DNA of 35,537 nucleotides from NCBI RefSeq assembly GCF_017315705.1, contig NZ_JAFLRF010000051.1:1-35537 (forward strand). The letters run 5' to 3'. A program made the position numbers and the translations under genes. Shown here piece after piece: positions 16,260 to 24,740 of this stretch (positions are counted from its first letter, which is position 1; each line of letters begins with the position of its first letter). The notes beneath the pieces are model-generated. The model was not told the DNA's origin. It did no database searches and saw nothing but the letters and a program-made list of their open reading frames with translations. This DNA comes from Trinickia mobilis (GTDB lineage: Bacteria > Pseudomonadota > Gammaproteobacteria > Burkholderiales > Burkholderiaceae).

Positions 16260-16387
16260 AATTCCAATCTGTCATGTTTACGATGACAAACATTCGTTTG
16301 CAGAAATATGCCTGCCAGCTTACTCTCACGTCTCGACGCGCACCAGTCTCTTCTGGAAGGTCGCGGCTCTAACACCGATGGCTTGCC
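16239..16387 (-). repeat. 149-bp inverted-repeat copy 2
   Basis: Inverted partner of 7027-7175 (about 90% identical, no gaps by hand alignment). It holds the LysR start plus seven codons and the divergent promoter that now drives the tautomerase remnant and the MFS gene. Confidence 0.85.
16275..16326 (+). promoter_or_regulatory. LysR-type promoter for the MFS exporter, copy 2
   Basis: A TGTTTACGATGACAAACA inverted repeat (16275-16292) precedes TTGCAG (16298-16303), a 17-base spacer and TACTCT (16321-16326). It reads right, into the truncated tautomerase and the MFS exporter. Because the adjacent LysR gene is deleted, control may now come from the LysR at 7155, whose own promoter has the same site, or from the LysR at 18107. 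Confidence 0.55.
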
Positions 16388-16406
16388 GCCATCCACGGAG
16401 ATAGGG

Positions 16407-16538
16407 ATGCCACTCGTACGAATCAATCTGTCAAGAGATGCGTCACCGGAAGTCGTCCGTGTCGTCAGCGACACGGTCTATGAAGCAATGGTCGACGCGT
16501 TCGGCAACGGCGAGATGCAGTACGCGCCGAAGGAATAA
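16407..16538 (+). pseudogene. Truncated tautomerase-family protein (43 codons)
   Basis: MPLVRINLSRDASPEVVRVVSDTVYEAMVDAFG matches the N-terminus of tautomerase-superfamily proteins, including the catalytic Pro after Met. Relatives are about 60-130 residues; this one stops after 43 residues, so most of the fold is absent. GGAG lies seven bases before the ATG. Its stop is two bases before the MFS start, and the MFS ribosome-binding site AAGGAA overlaps its last codons. It could persist as a leader that couples translation to the exporter. Confidence 0.6.
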
Positions 16539-16540
16539 AT

Positions 16541-18100
16541 ATGCCGAACCAAACACAACCCAACGACAGCCGCGCGTGGACGCGGGGCGACCTCGTCCTG
16601 CTAGTCGTCACGACATCGGTCTGCGTCCTGGTAGTGCTTGATGCCAACATGGTGGCTCTTTCGCTTCCATCCATATCGCGTGACTTTGGCACGGCATTTG
16701 ATCAGTTGGAGTGGGTGATCAGCGCCTACCTGATCACGTTCACCTCATGCATGCTACCCGCGGGCGGCTTCGCGGACCGGTTTGGCCGTCGCACCGTCCT
16801 GCTTTCCGGACTTGTCGTCTTTACGGTTGCCTCAATTGGCTGCGGGACGGCCCACAGTCCCACGACGCTTGATGCCTGGCGTGCCGTCCAGGGCATCGGT
16901 GCGGCGTTTCAGCTCACGTCCGCCCTCTCGATCATCGGCAACGCATTTACGGGCACCAGCCTCGCTTCGAAGGCATGGGCGATCTGGGGCACCTGCATTG
17001 GCTTGACCACGTGCCTCGCGCCGATCATCGGGGGAGTATTCACGGATGTTTTCGGGTGGCGATCAATCTTCCTGATCAATGGACCACTCGGCATCGTCAT
17101 TTTCGCGCTCGTGCGCAGCATCGTTCCCGACTCGCGCAGTGCGACCCGGCGCCCGCTCGACATCGCCGGCAGTCTCCTGTTCGCCTGCTCGCTGGGCGTG
17201 CTGATCTGGGCGCTGATATCGGCCAACGGCGCCGGGTGGCTTGCACGGCCGACGCTCATCAAATGGGGCGTTGCCTTCGTCAGCTTCGTGGTCTTCCTGC
17301 TGGTCGAGCAGCGCCGCGCGCACGCGATGGTGGACCTGAAGCTGTTCCGCAGCGGCGTGTTTAACGCGGGCGTCATCGGAATGTTCGGGTATGCGGCATC
17401 CGCTCAGGTTCTGCTGACGCTTTTCCCGCTGTATTTGCAGGTCTGGTTCAATGTGTCACCGCTGCATGGCGGCCTCATGATGTTGCCGTTTGCCGCGCTG
17501 ATGTTGCTGGGCCCGAGCATCGGGAGCCACATCGGCAGGGGGCGCAGCGTGCACTTTCTGCTTTGCATCGGGTTTGTCATCGTACTGATCGGAAACCTTG
17601 CGGCCTCGGCTGTGGCGACGAGCGGGCACTACTGGCCCGTTGCGATCGCGATGTGCGTGATCGGCCTGGGCGGCGGCATCCTGAATGGCACGACCGTGCA
17701 GGCAATCATGGAGGTCGCGCCGAAGGAACGTGCGGCCATGGCGTCGGGTCTCGCGTCGGCGACGCGATTCGCGGGCATCGTGATGTCGATCGGCGTTCTC
17801 GGTGCGGTGATGTCGCAGCGCGCCCATCTCTTCTTTAGTGACCGCGTGGCTGACACGGGCATCCGCCCGGACATCCTCACAACCTTCATCAACCGCGTCC
17901 TGTCCGGCGATGCCGAACATACGTCCGGATTGCTGCCGGATGCGATACACGCTTCGATGTTGCTTGCGGCTCGTACTGCAAGTGCGGTGGGGTTTGCCGA
18001 TGCGCTGCTCGTCAGCGGAGCAGTGTCGCTGCTGTCCTGCTTGGCGATTGTCGTTCTGACACGGCGGGCACGCGTCGCACGAAGCGCGCAACCCATTTGA
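16541..18100 (+). CDS. DHA2-family MFS exporter (EmrB/QacA type, 14 TM)
   Basis: A 519-residue inner-membrane proton-driven exporter. Motif A, GGFADRFGRRTVLLSG, follows the second helix, and the exporter motif C region APIIGGVFTDVFGWRSIFLINGPLG is present. The length and hydrophobic pattern fit the 14-helix DHA2 family, which exports drugs, aromatic acids or other amphipathic compounds. AAGGAA is seven bases upstream of the ATG. It is preceded by a LysR-type promoter and truncated tautomerase, and followed after six bases by a LysR gene on the same strand, so the two are probably co-transcribed. Substrate unknown. Confidence 0.93.
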   Translation: MPNQTQPNDSRAWTRGDLVLLVVTTSVCVLVVLDANMVALSLPSISRDFGTAFDQLEWVISAYLITFTSCMLPAGGFADRFGRRTVLLSGLVVFTVASIGCGTAHSPTTLDAWRAVQGIGAAFQLTSALSIIGNAFTGTSLASKAWAIWGTCIGLTTCLAPIIGGVFTDVFGWRSIFLINGPLGIVIFALVRSIVPDSRSATRRPLDIAGSLLFACSLGVLIWALISANGAGWLARPTLIKWGVAFVSFVVFLLVEQRRAHAMVDLKLFRSGVFNAGVIGMFGYAASAQVLLTLFPLYLQVWFNVSPLHGGLMMLPFAALMLLGPSIGSHIGRGRSVHFLLCIGFVIVLIGNLAASAVATSGHYWPVAIAMCVIGLGGGILNGTTVQAIMEVAPKERAAMASGLASATRFAGIVMSIGVLGAVMSQRAHLFFSDRVADTGIRPDILTTFINRVLSGDAEHTSGLLPDAIHASMLLAARTASAVGFADALLVSGAVSLLSCLAIVVLTRRARVARSAQPI

Positions 18101-18106
18101 GCCTAT

Positions 18107-19075
18107 ATGGATACCTTACAAAACATGCGTGTTTTCGTGCGAGTCGTCGAGTCGGGAAGCTTCACGGCGGCGGCCCAGCAGATGGAAGCGACGACGCCCA
18201 CGGTATCGCGCGCGGTGTCCGATCTGGAAACGCATCTGCGCACGCGGCTCCTCAATCGGTCCACGCGGCGCATCGCGCTGACGGAGGCGGGCCAGCGTTA
18301 CTTCCAGCAGTGCCGGCAGATCCTTGCACACGTCGAGATGGCCGAAGCCGAAGCGGGCAATGCGTATGCGCGTCCCTCCGGCAAGCTGCACATCCATGCG
18401 ATGTCGGGCATCGCCCAGCAATATGTCGTGCCGGCCATCAACCAATATCAGCAGCGTTTTCCCGAGGTGTCCGTCAAGCTGACGCTCGCGCAGCGCATTC
18501 CTGACCTCCTCGAAGAGGGCTACGATGTCTCGGTGGTCTGCAGCCATCATCTGCCCGACTCGGGACTCGTTTCGGAGCGGCTCGGCAGCGCTTTAAGCAT
18601 CGCTTGCGCCGCGCCTTCCTATCTTGAACGCCACGGCGTGCCGAGAACGCCGGCCGATCTGCCCAACCACGTCTGCCTGCAGGTCATTACGCCCGGTTTG
18701 ACCTTCGACAAATGGATTTTCAACGGCCCGCGTGGCGTCGAGAGCCATGAGCTGCCGCGGGCGACATTCCAAGTCAACGGAACGGAAGCCATGGCGGCCG
18801 CAGTGCGCGAAGGGATGGGCATCGCAATCCTGCCGACCTTTACGGTCATCGACTGGCTCAGCAGTGGCGAGCTCGTTTGGATCATGCCGGAATATACGTC
18901 GCAGCCGCTCAATATCCGCGCACTCTATTCGTCACGCGAATACCTCGACGCGAAGATCCGGACATGGGTCGATTTCTTGCGCGCACAGTTTGCGCCGCTC
19001 ACCGCCGAGCAGGAGGCGTTGCGGCAATCTGCGCAGATTCAGGACATGGCCGCTGACCTGCCAGTCCCGAGTTGA
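18107..19075 (+). CDS. LysR-family regulator (AaeR/DmlR-like)
   Basis: A 322-residue LysR protein. The winged helix is at residues 2-60 (MRVFVRVVESGSFTAAAQQMEATTPTVSRAVSDLE, LLNRSTRRIALTEAG), followed by PSGKLHIHAMSGIAQ at the start of the effector domain. The RRIALTEAG and YDVSV segments are usual for the branch that includes DmlR and AaeR. It starts six bases after the MFS stop, which points to a shared transcript and a role in controlling that exporter. A 20-residue C-terminal tail follows the conserved domain. Effector unknown. Confidence 0.92.
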   Translation: MDTLQNMRVFVRVVESGSFTAAAQQMEATTPTVSRAVSDLETHLRTRLLNRSTRRIALTEAGQRYFQQCRQILAHVEMAEAEAGNAYARPSGKLHIHAMSGIAQQYVVPAINQYQQRFPEVSVKLTLAQRIPDLLEEGYDVSVVCSHHLPDSGLVSERLGSALSIACAAPSYLERHGVPRTPADLPNHVCLQVITPGLTFDKWIFNGPRGVESHELPRATFQVNGTEAMAAAVREGMGIAILPTFTVIDWLSSGELVWIMPEYTSQPLNIRALYSSREYLDAKIRTWVDFLRAQFAPLTAEQEALRQSAQIQDMAADLPVPS

Positions 19076-19425
19076 GTTTTACTCGTCTCGGCGGCGGCCG
19101 TCGTCTTGGACCATGTAATAGCGATAATTATTCTTTACGCGTTATCACATACCAACTACAGCCTGCAGCGGCGACTATTCCAAAATAGGTAATGAGCTTT
19201 TGCGTCATATTCGCCTATTCAAAAAAACATCACATATTCGCGCTGTTTATAACGGAGTTCACATTATCCATTGGATTGCTCGCCGCTCATTTCCTAAACT
19301 TGGCCTCGAAATCCGTCTCGTTTTCCTGAAGGGTGAAGCTTCAAACCGGCGTCAGTTTCATGAATGAATATTACTAAAGCGTCGGCGGAAAAAGCTTGCC
19401 AACCCCGCCCACATCATTACGGGAT
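19076..19425. other. A+T-rich intergenic region before the porin
   Basis: No gene is evident. The region is clearly richer in A and T than its neighbours, as expected of a strong promoter region. One short inverted repeat, CTATT-CCAA-AATAG (19175-19188), is visible, but I could not assign a regulator or a confident promoter. Confidence 0.4.
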
Positions 19426-20577
19426 ATGAAATTGAAAAAGCTTGTTTATTCTTTTGTTTCATTTGGAATACTAACGGTTCCATCCGTGTCGAACGCTCAA
19501 TCCGGCGTCACCCTCTATGGCCTCCTCGACGCCGGCGTAGGCTTCATCAAGACCAACACCGGAAGCGAGTACGGTGCCCTCACCGGAAACATACACAACG
19601 ATCGCTGGGGGATAAAGGGCGTCGAGGACCTAGGCGGCGGACTCAGCACGATATTCGATCTCGAGAACGGGTTCAGCATCATGAACGGCCAGTTAAAGCA
19701 AGGAGGCCGCGAGTTCGGACGGCAAGCTTTCATGGGCCTTGCCGACAAGACGTATGGCTCGATAGTACTGGGCCGGCAGTACGATCCGATCGTTGATCTG
19801 GTCCAAGGCCTGACAGCTGACCATCCACTTGGAGGCTCTTTTTCGACGCCGGGCGATATCGATAACTACGACAACACGATGCGGATTTCAAACTCGATCA
19901 AGTATGTGTCGCCTAACTATGGCGGCCTGACGTTCGAAGGGTTGTATGGACTTTCGGGGATCGCGGGTTCGCCGGGGCAAGGAGCAGCATGGAGCGGAGC
20001 CGCTTCCTATGCCAGCGGGCCGGTTGGCGTCGCGGCGGGTTACTTCTACTCCAGCAACGTAAGTGAAGCGCCGTTTCGAAATTCATGGAGCAGCCCGACT
20101 GCCGACTCATTATTTGTAAGTCCAATCAACGACGGGTATCAGAGTGCGCATTCAATGGGTATCACGCGTGCTGCCGCACAGTACGTACTCGACAAGTTGA
20201 CCGTAGGCACGTCTTATAGCAACGTACAACTGAAGGCCGACGGCCAGTCCAAGTTCGTCTCCAACGAACATTGGAATATCGGCAACGTCTTTGCAAGCTA
20301 CCACCTTACCTCGCAAACGCTTCTCGGTCTCGGCTACACCTGTACGCATGCCAGCGGCGACACGTCCGCCACATACCACCAGGCGAACGTCGGCGCGACC
20401 TACAGCCTCTCTCGCCGAACCGAACTTTATGGTGTTGCAGCGTATCAGCATGCGAGTGGGACCCAGCGCACAGCGGCCGGCGGAACGCGTCAAGCGCAAG
20501 CGTCTATCGGTTCTTATGGAATAGCCGGCGGTGCAACGCAGGAAGTCTTGATTTTCGGCGTGCTTCATCGGTTTTAG
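19426..20577 (+). CDS. Porin_4-family outer-membrane porin
   Basis: A 383-residue trimeric porin of the kind common in Burkholderiales. The signal peptide is MKLKKLVYSFVSFGILTVPSVSNAQ, and the mature protein starts SGVTLYGLLDAGVGF, the usual first strand. Family segments such as RWGIKGVEDLGGGLSTIFDLENGF, RQAFMGLAD and GSIVLGRQYDP follow, and the C-terminus ends in the aromatic FGVLHRF needed for barrel assembly. The ATG at 19426 was chosen because the signal peptide begins there; an in-frame ATG at 19396 would add ten non-signal residues. It is a general diffusion channel for small solutes. Confidence 0.92.
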   Translation: MKLKKLVYSFVSFGILTVPSVSNAQSGVTLYGLLDAGVGFIKTNTGSEYGALTGNIHNDRWGIKGVEDLGGGLSTIFDLENGFSIMNGQLKQGGREFGRQAFMGLADKTYGSIVLGRQYDPIVDLVQGLTADHPLGGSFSTPGDIDNYDNTMRISNSIKYVSPNYGGLTFEGLYGLSGIAGSPGQGAAWSGAASYASGPVGVAAGYFYSSNVSEAPFRNSWSSPTADSLFVSPINDGYQSAHSMGITRAAAQYVLDKLTVGTSYSNVQLKADGQSKFVSNEHWNIGNVFASYHLTSQTLLGLGYTCTHASGDTSATYHQANVGATYSLSRRTELYGVAAYQHASGTQRTAAGGTRQAQASIGSYGIAGGATQEVLIFGVLHRF

Positions 20578-20930
20578 TGCTGCTGACCGGGCCGGCTCCG
20601 CTGCGCCGGGCGCCGCCAATGCGTCACTTTGATTCGCAAATTCCGCGCTCGTGGCCATTCACAGGCTGCAGTAGCGTATATCGGGACGCGTCGCCGTCGA
20701 ATTCAGCATCGACTCTTTGTCGATAACCCGATCGAACGCACCGGGTGTAATCCGTCTTGTCCGGATAGTTACGGATAGCGAAAGACGGTTTATTAAAAAA
20801 CTCCATTTATCTCCATTGGCTTAATGTCTACCATTGACTGCATGGCACTGCTGTGCTGTTTTGTTTTAGCGAGGCGTGCTTTCTGGCCACGCTTTTCCTA
20901 CGCCGTCTGTCTTTTATGAGGATTACTAAA
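20578..20930. other. Intergenic region between porin and DUF4148 genes
   Basis: I see no supported gene. A short G+C-rich CCGGC/GCCGG pair just after the porin stop lacks a T-run, and the rest becomes A+T-rich toward the DUF4148 gene. Confidence 0.35.
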
Positions 20931-21194
20931 GTGAAGCACGCGTTACTCGCTGCCCTTGTTTCCGGCTCGGTTTTCATTTCGGCTTGTGCGAGCGCGCTGC
21001 CGCCCCAAGCAGCCGGCAACGGCGTCTCGCAAGCCGCCCAGACCGCTGCCGCGGATCCGGCCGGCCAATCGGCGAACCCGTCCGACCCGCCGGCCACCGC
21101 GAAGACACGCGCCGAGGTCTATCAGGAACTGGTGAGAGCTGAGCGTGATGGCCAGCTCGCCAATCTGAACTCGACTATCTACGCACATCCGTAA
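20931..21194 (+). CDS. DUF4148-family secreted small protein
   Basis: An 87-residue protein. It starts with an MKHALLAALVSGSVFISACASA signal-like segment, continues through an Ala/Pro/Gly-rich linker and ends with the DUF4148 motif KTRAEVYQELVRAERDGQLANLN. This small family is abundant in Burkholderiales and is predicted to be periplasmic; its function is not established. The start is GTG 20931, chosen because GAGGA sits eight bases upstream; the ATG at 20916 lacks a ribosome-binding site. A cysteine after ISA could make it a lipoprotein, though the motif is imperfect. It precedes an RND operon by 357 bp. Confidence 0.8.
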   Translation: MKHALLAALVSGSVFISACASALPPQAAGNGVSQAAQTAAADPAGQSANPSDPPATAKTRAEVYQELVRAERDGQLANLNSTIYAHP

Positions 21195-21551
21195 CGCTTT
21201 GTTCCGTCAGTACCGGGAGTTCAATCACGCGGGTGGTCCCCGACCCGCGCGATTCGTCTCCATGCAGCCATGCGCGCATCACCATTTGGCGATAGGTGCC
21301 GGAACATCTCTCGCACGAAACGTCAGGCAATGCGGATGTACTGACAACTTTCCCAACAGTGACGACCAGCTAATGAAATAACCCGGGGCGAAGTTGTGGG
21401 ACGGAAAAAGCTTCGATAGGCACCAATCACACCGCTGCCGTTGGCTCGTCTACACATCGAGCGCAGTCCAACGAGCGTTTCTCATCAACGTTGAAAACAT
21501 CGCAGAACGCCGTGGACTTCAACGCAGCTGGTCTGCATATCTGGAATTTTT
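21195..21551. other. Intergenic region before the first RND operon
   Basis: Apart from the stem-loop at 21223-21254 no gene or clear promoter is seen. The RND promoter should lie in the right half of this stretch, but I could not pick out convincing hexamers. Confidence 0.35.
21223..21254 (+). terminator. Stem-loop after the DUF4148 gene
   Basis: AATC-A-CGCGGGT pairs with ACCCGCG-C-GATT across an 8-base loop: eleven pairs with one mismatch, starting 29 bases after the stop. No long T-run follows, so it may be a weak intrinsic terminator or mRNA-stabilising hairpin. Confidence 0.5.
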
Positions 21552-24500
21552 ATGGTCGGTATTGTTCGTATCGCTCTCAACAGGCCGTATACATTCGTCG
21601 TGCTGGCGATCTTCATTCTCATCATCGGGCCGCTTGCCGCCTTGAGAACGCCCACCGATATCTTTCCCGACATCAAGATCCCGGTCGTCGCCGTGATCTG
21701 GCAATACACGGGGCTGCCGCCGGATCAGATGGAAGGGCGCATGATGTCGCCGTTCGAACGCATCTTGACGACGACTGTCAACGACGTCGAACACATCGAA
21801 GGCAAATCGATTACAGGCTATGGCGTCGTCAAGATCTTCTTTCAGCCGGGCGCGGACATCCGCACCGCGAATGCGCAAGTCACGTCGGTCGCTCAGGTCA
21901 TCCTCAAGCAGTTGCCGCCGGGCGCCACGCCGCCGCTCATCATCAGCTACAGCGCGTCGACGGTCCCCATCATCCAGCTCGCACTTTCCGGCAATGGCCT
22001 CACGGAGCAGAACCTCGCCGACCTCGGCCTGAATCAGCTGCGGCCGGTTCTCACCACGGTGCAAGGCGCGGCGCTGCCCTACCCCTATGGCGGCAAGTCG
22101 CGCCAGGTCCAGATCAATGTGAAGCCGTCTGAGCTGCAGGCACGCGGACTCTCCGCCGAGGACGTCGCCGCTGCGCTGGCCGCGCAGAACCTGATCACGC
22201 CGGTCGGCACGGAGAAAGTGGGCGATTACGAGTACACGGTCCAGTTGAACGACGCGCCCTCGTCCATCGCTGCGATCGCCGGCATGCCGATCAAGACGGC
22301 GAACGGCACCACGGTGTATATGCGCGACGTCGCCGACGTGACCGACGGCAGCCCGCCGCAGACGAACATCGTGCACGTCGACGGCAAGCGCTCGGTGCTG
22401 CTCACCGTCCTCAAGAACGGCTCGGCCTCGACGCTCGCCATCATCGCGGGGATCCGGCAGAAAGTCGCCGATGCGAAGGCCTCGCTGCCCGCCAACCTGC
22501 GCATCGATGCGATCGGCGATCAATCGATCTTCGTTCGCTCGGCAATTTCCGGCGTCGCGCGCGAAGGCCTGATCGCCGCGGTGCTGACGAGCCTGATGAT
22601 CCTGCTGTTCCTCGGCAGCTGGCGCTCGACGCTCATCATCGCCACCTCCATTCCGCTCGCGGTGCTCGGCTCGATCGCCACGCTCTCGGCGCTCGGCGAG
22701 ACGCTGAACATCATGACGCTGGGCGGCCTCGCGCTTGCGGTAGGGATTCTCGTCGACGACGCGACGGTGACGATCGAGAACATCAACTGGCATCTGGAGC
22801 AAGGCAAGGCAGTCGAGACGGCGATCCTCGACGGCGCCGCGCAAATCGTCACGCCCGCCTTCGTCTCGCTGCTTTGCATCTGCATCGTGTTCGTGCCGAT
22901 GTTCTTTCTCGACGGCGTGGCGAAGTTCCTGTTCGTGCCGATGGCGGAGGCGGTGATCTTCGCGATGGTGTCGTCGTTCATCCTGTCGCGCACGCTCGTG
23001 CCGACCATGGCGAAGTACCTGCTCAAGCCTCACGCGCACGGCGAGGATCGCGCGCCGAGCGCCAACCCGCTCGCGCGCTTCCAGCGCGGCTTCGAAGCGC
23101 GGTTCGAACGCATTCGCACGAACTACAGTGCGATCCTCGAAGTGACCTTGACGCATCGCCGCGGCTTCGTCGTGGGCTTCTTCGCGTTCGCGCTGCTCTC
23201 GTTCGCGCTGGTGCCGATGCTCGGCCGCAACTTCTTTCCCGACGTCGACGCCGGCCAGATCCTGTTGCACGTGCGGGCGCCGGTCGGAACGCGTGTCGAA
23301 AAGACCGCGGAAATCTTCGCGGCCGCGGAAAAGCAGATTCGGGCGACGATCCCCCCCTCCGAGCTCGACTCGATCGTCGACAACATGGGCATTTCGATCA
23401 GCGGCCTGAACACCGCCTATAACAACACCGGCACGGTGGGCTCGCAAGACGGCGATATCCAGATCGCGCTCAAGGAAGGCCACCATCCCACCGCCGGATA
23501 CGTCCGCAAGCTGCGCGAAACCCTGCCACAAGCGTTTCCGGGCGTGACGTTCTCGTTCCCGCCCGCGGACATCGTCAGCCAGATCCTGAACTTCGGCTCG
23601 CCCGCGCCGATCGCGCTGCAGGTGCGCGGCAGCCACCTGCCCGCCGACTTCGCGTACGCGAACCAGCTGCTGCGGCAGATCCGCCGCGTGCCCGGCGTCG
23701 TCGACGCGCGCCTCCAGGAATCGCAGGCCAATCCCCAGTTCGATGTCGACGTCGACCGGACCCAGGCGCAGCTCCAGGGCGTGACCGAGCGCGATGTGAC
23801 GAACAGCCTCGTGGTCCACATGGCGGGCTCGGGCCAGGTCGCGCCCACGTACTGGCTCAACCAGGCCAACGGCGTCGAATATCCGATCGTGCTGCAAACG
23901 CCGCAGTACGGCCTCGATACGCTTTCCTCGCTCGCCAACCTGCCGCTCAGCGGCGGCGCGGCGGCCAACGACGGGCAGGTCCTCGGCGGCCTCGCCACGA
24001 TCCGCCGCACGTCGAGCAACGCCGTCGTCGACGACTACAACATCGCGCCGATGGTCGAGATTTTCGCGACGACGCAGGGCCGCGACCTGGGCGCGGTGGC
24101 GTCCGACATCCGGCACATCGTGGCCGCCAACGCCAAGGATGCGCCGAAAGGGTCGAAGGTCGTCCTGCTCGGCCAGATCCAGACGATGAACAGCGCGTTC
24201 AGCGGCATGCTCTTCGGCCTGCTGGGCGCCGTCGTGCTGATCTACCTGCTCATCGTCGTCAACTTCCAGTCGTGGGCCGATCCGCTCGTGATCGTCACCG
24301 CGCTGCCCGGCGCCTTGGCCGGCATCGTCTGGATGCTGTTCGCGACGCACACCACGATGTCGGTGCCTGCGTTGACCGGCGCCATCATGTGCATGGGCGT
24401 CTCCACGGCCAACTCGATTCTCGTCGTGAGCTTTTGCCGTGAACGCCTGGCCGAGCACGGCGACGCGTTCAAGGCCGCGCTCGAAGCCGGCGCCACACGC

Positions 24501-24740
24501 TTTCGTCCGGTGCTGATGACGGCGCTCTCGATGATCATCGGCATGGCGCCGATGGCGCTGAGCCTTGGCGAAGGCGGCGAGCAAAACGCGCCGCTGGGCC
24601 GCGCCGTGATCGGCGGCCTCCTGTTCGCCACGACCGCCACGCTGTTCCTGGTGCCGGCCGTGTTTTGCATGATCCATTCCCGCCGGGGTCGCACGTCGAC
24701 CTCCACACCGATTTCTCGAGGTCCCGCCCATGTCGTCTGA
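21552..24740 (+). CDS. RND-family efflux permease (AcrB-like, divergent subtype)
   Basis: A 1062-residue inner-membrane RND pump subunit with the usual duplicated layout of twelve helices and two large periplasmic loops. The TM4 proton-relay pair is D402-D403 in GILVDDATVTIEN. The TM10 position held by Lys940 in AcrB is Ala953 here (GVSTANSILVVSF), while the RFRP segment near the AcrB Arg971 site is kept. It thus belongs to a branch with altered proton-relay residues. It is first in an operon and overlaps the fusion-protein gene by 11 bases. Such pumps export drugs, solvents or lipophilic metabolites; the substrate is unknown. Confidence 0.92.
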   Translation: MVGIVRIALNRPYTFVVLAIFILIIGPLAALRTPTDIFPDIKIPVVAVIWQYTGLPPDQMEGRMMSPFERILTTTVNDVEHIEGKSITGYGVVKIFFQPGADIRTANAQVTSVAQVILKQLPPGATPPLIISYSASTVPIIQLALSGNGLTEQNLADLGLNQLRPVLTTVQGAALPYPYGGKSRQVQINVKPSELQARGLSAEDVAAALAAQNLITPVGTEKVGDYEYTVQLNDAPSSIAAIAGMPIKTANGTTVYMRDVADVTDGSPPQTNIVHVDGKRSVLLTVLKNGSASTLAIIAGIRQKVADAKASLPANLRIDAIGDQSIFVRSAISGVAREGLIAAVLTSLMILLFLGSWRSTLIIATSIPLAVLGSIATLSALGETLNIMTLGGLALAVGILVDDATVTIENINWHLEQGKAVETAILDGAAQIVTPAFVSLLCICIVFVPMFFLDGVAKFLFVPMAEAVIFAMVSSFILSRTLVPTMAKYLLKPHAHGEDRAPSANPLARFQRGFEARFERIRTNYSAILEVTLTHRRGFVVGFFAFALLSFALVPMLGRNFFPDVDAGQILLHVRAPVGTRVEKTAEIFAAAEKQIRATIPPSELDSIVDNMGISISGLNTAYNNTGTVGSQDGDIQIALKEGHHPTAGYVRKLRETLPQAFPGVTFSFPPADIVSQILNFGSPAPIALQVRGSHLPADFAYANQLLRQIRRVPGVVDARLQESQANPQFDVDVDRTQAQLQGVTERDVTNSLVVHMAGSGQVAPTYWLNQANGVEYPIVLQTPQYGLDTLSSLANLPLSGGAAANDGQVLGGLATIRRTSSNAVVDDYNIAPMVEIFATTQGRDLGAVASDIRHIVAANAKDAPKGSKVVLLGQIQTMNSAFSGMLFGLLGAVVLIYLLIVVNFQSWADPLVIVTALPGALAGIVWMLFATHTTMSVPALTGAIMCMGVSTANSILVVSFCRERLAEHGDAFKAALEAGATRFRPVLMTALSMIIGMAPMALSLGEGGEQNAPLGRAVIGGLLFATTATLFLVPAVFCMIHSRRGRTSTSTPISRGPAHVV

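Noticed and set aside
16308..16538. A 76-residue form of the tautomerase starting at 16308
   Set aside because: The first 33 residues come from the conserved promoter region; the family N-terminus with its catalytic proline starts at 16407 behind a good ribosome-binding site.
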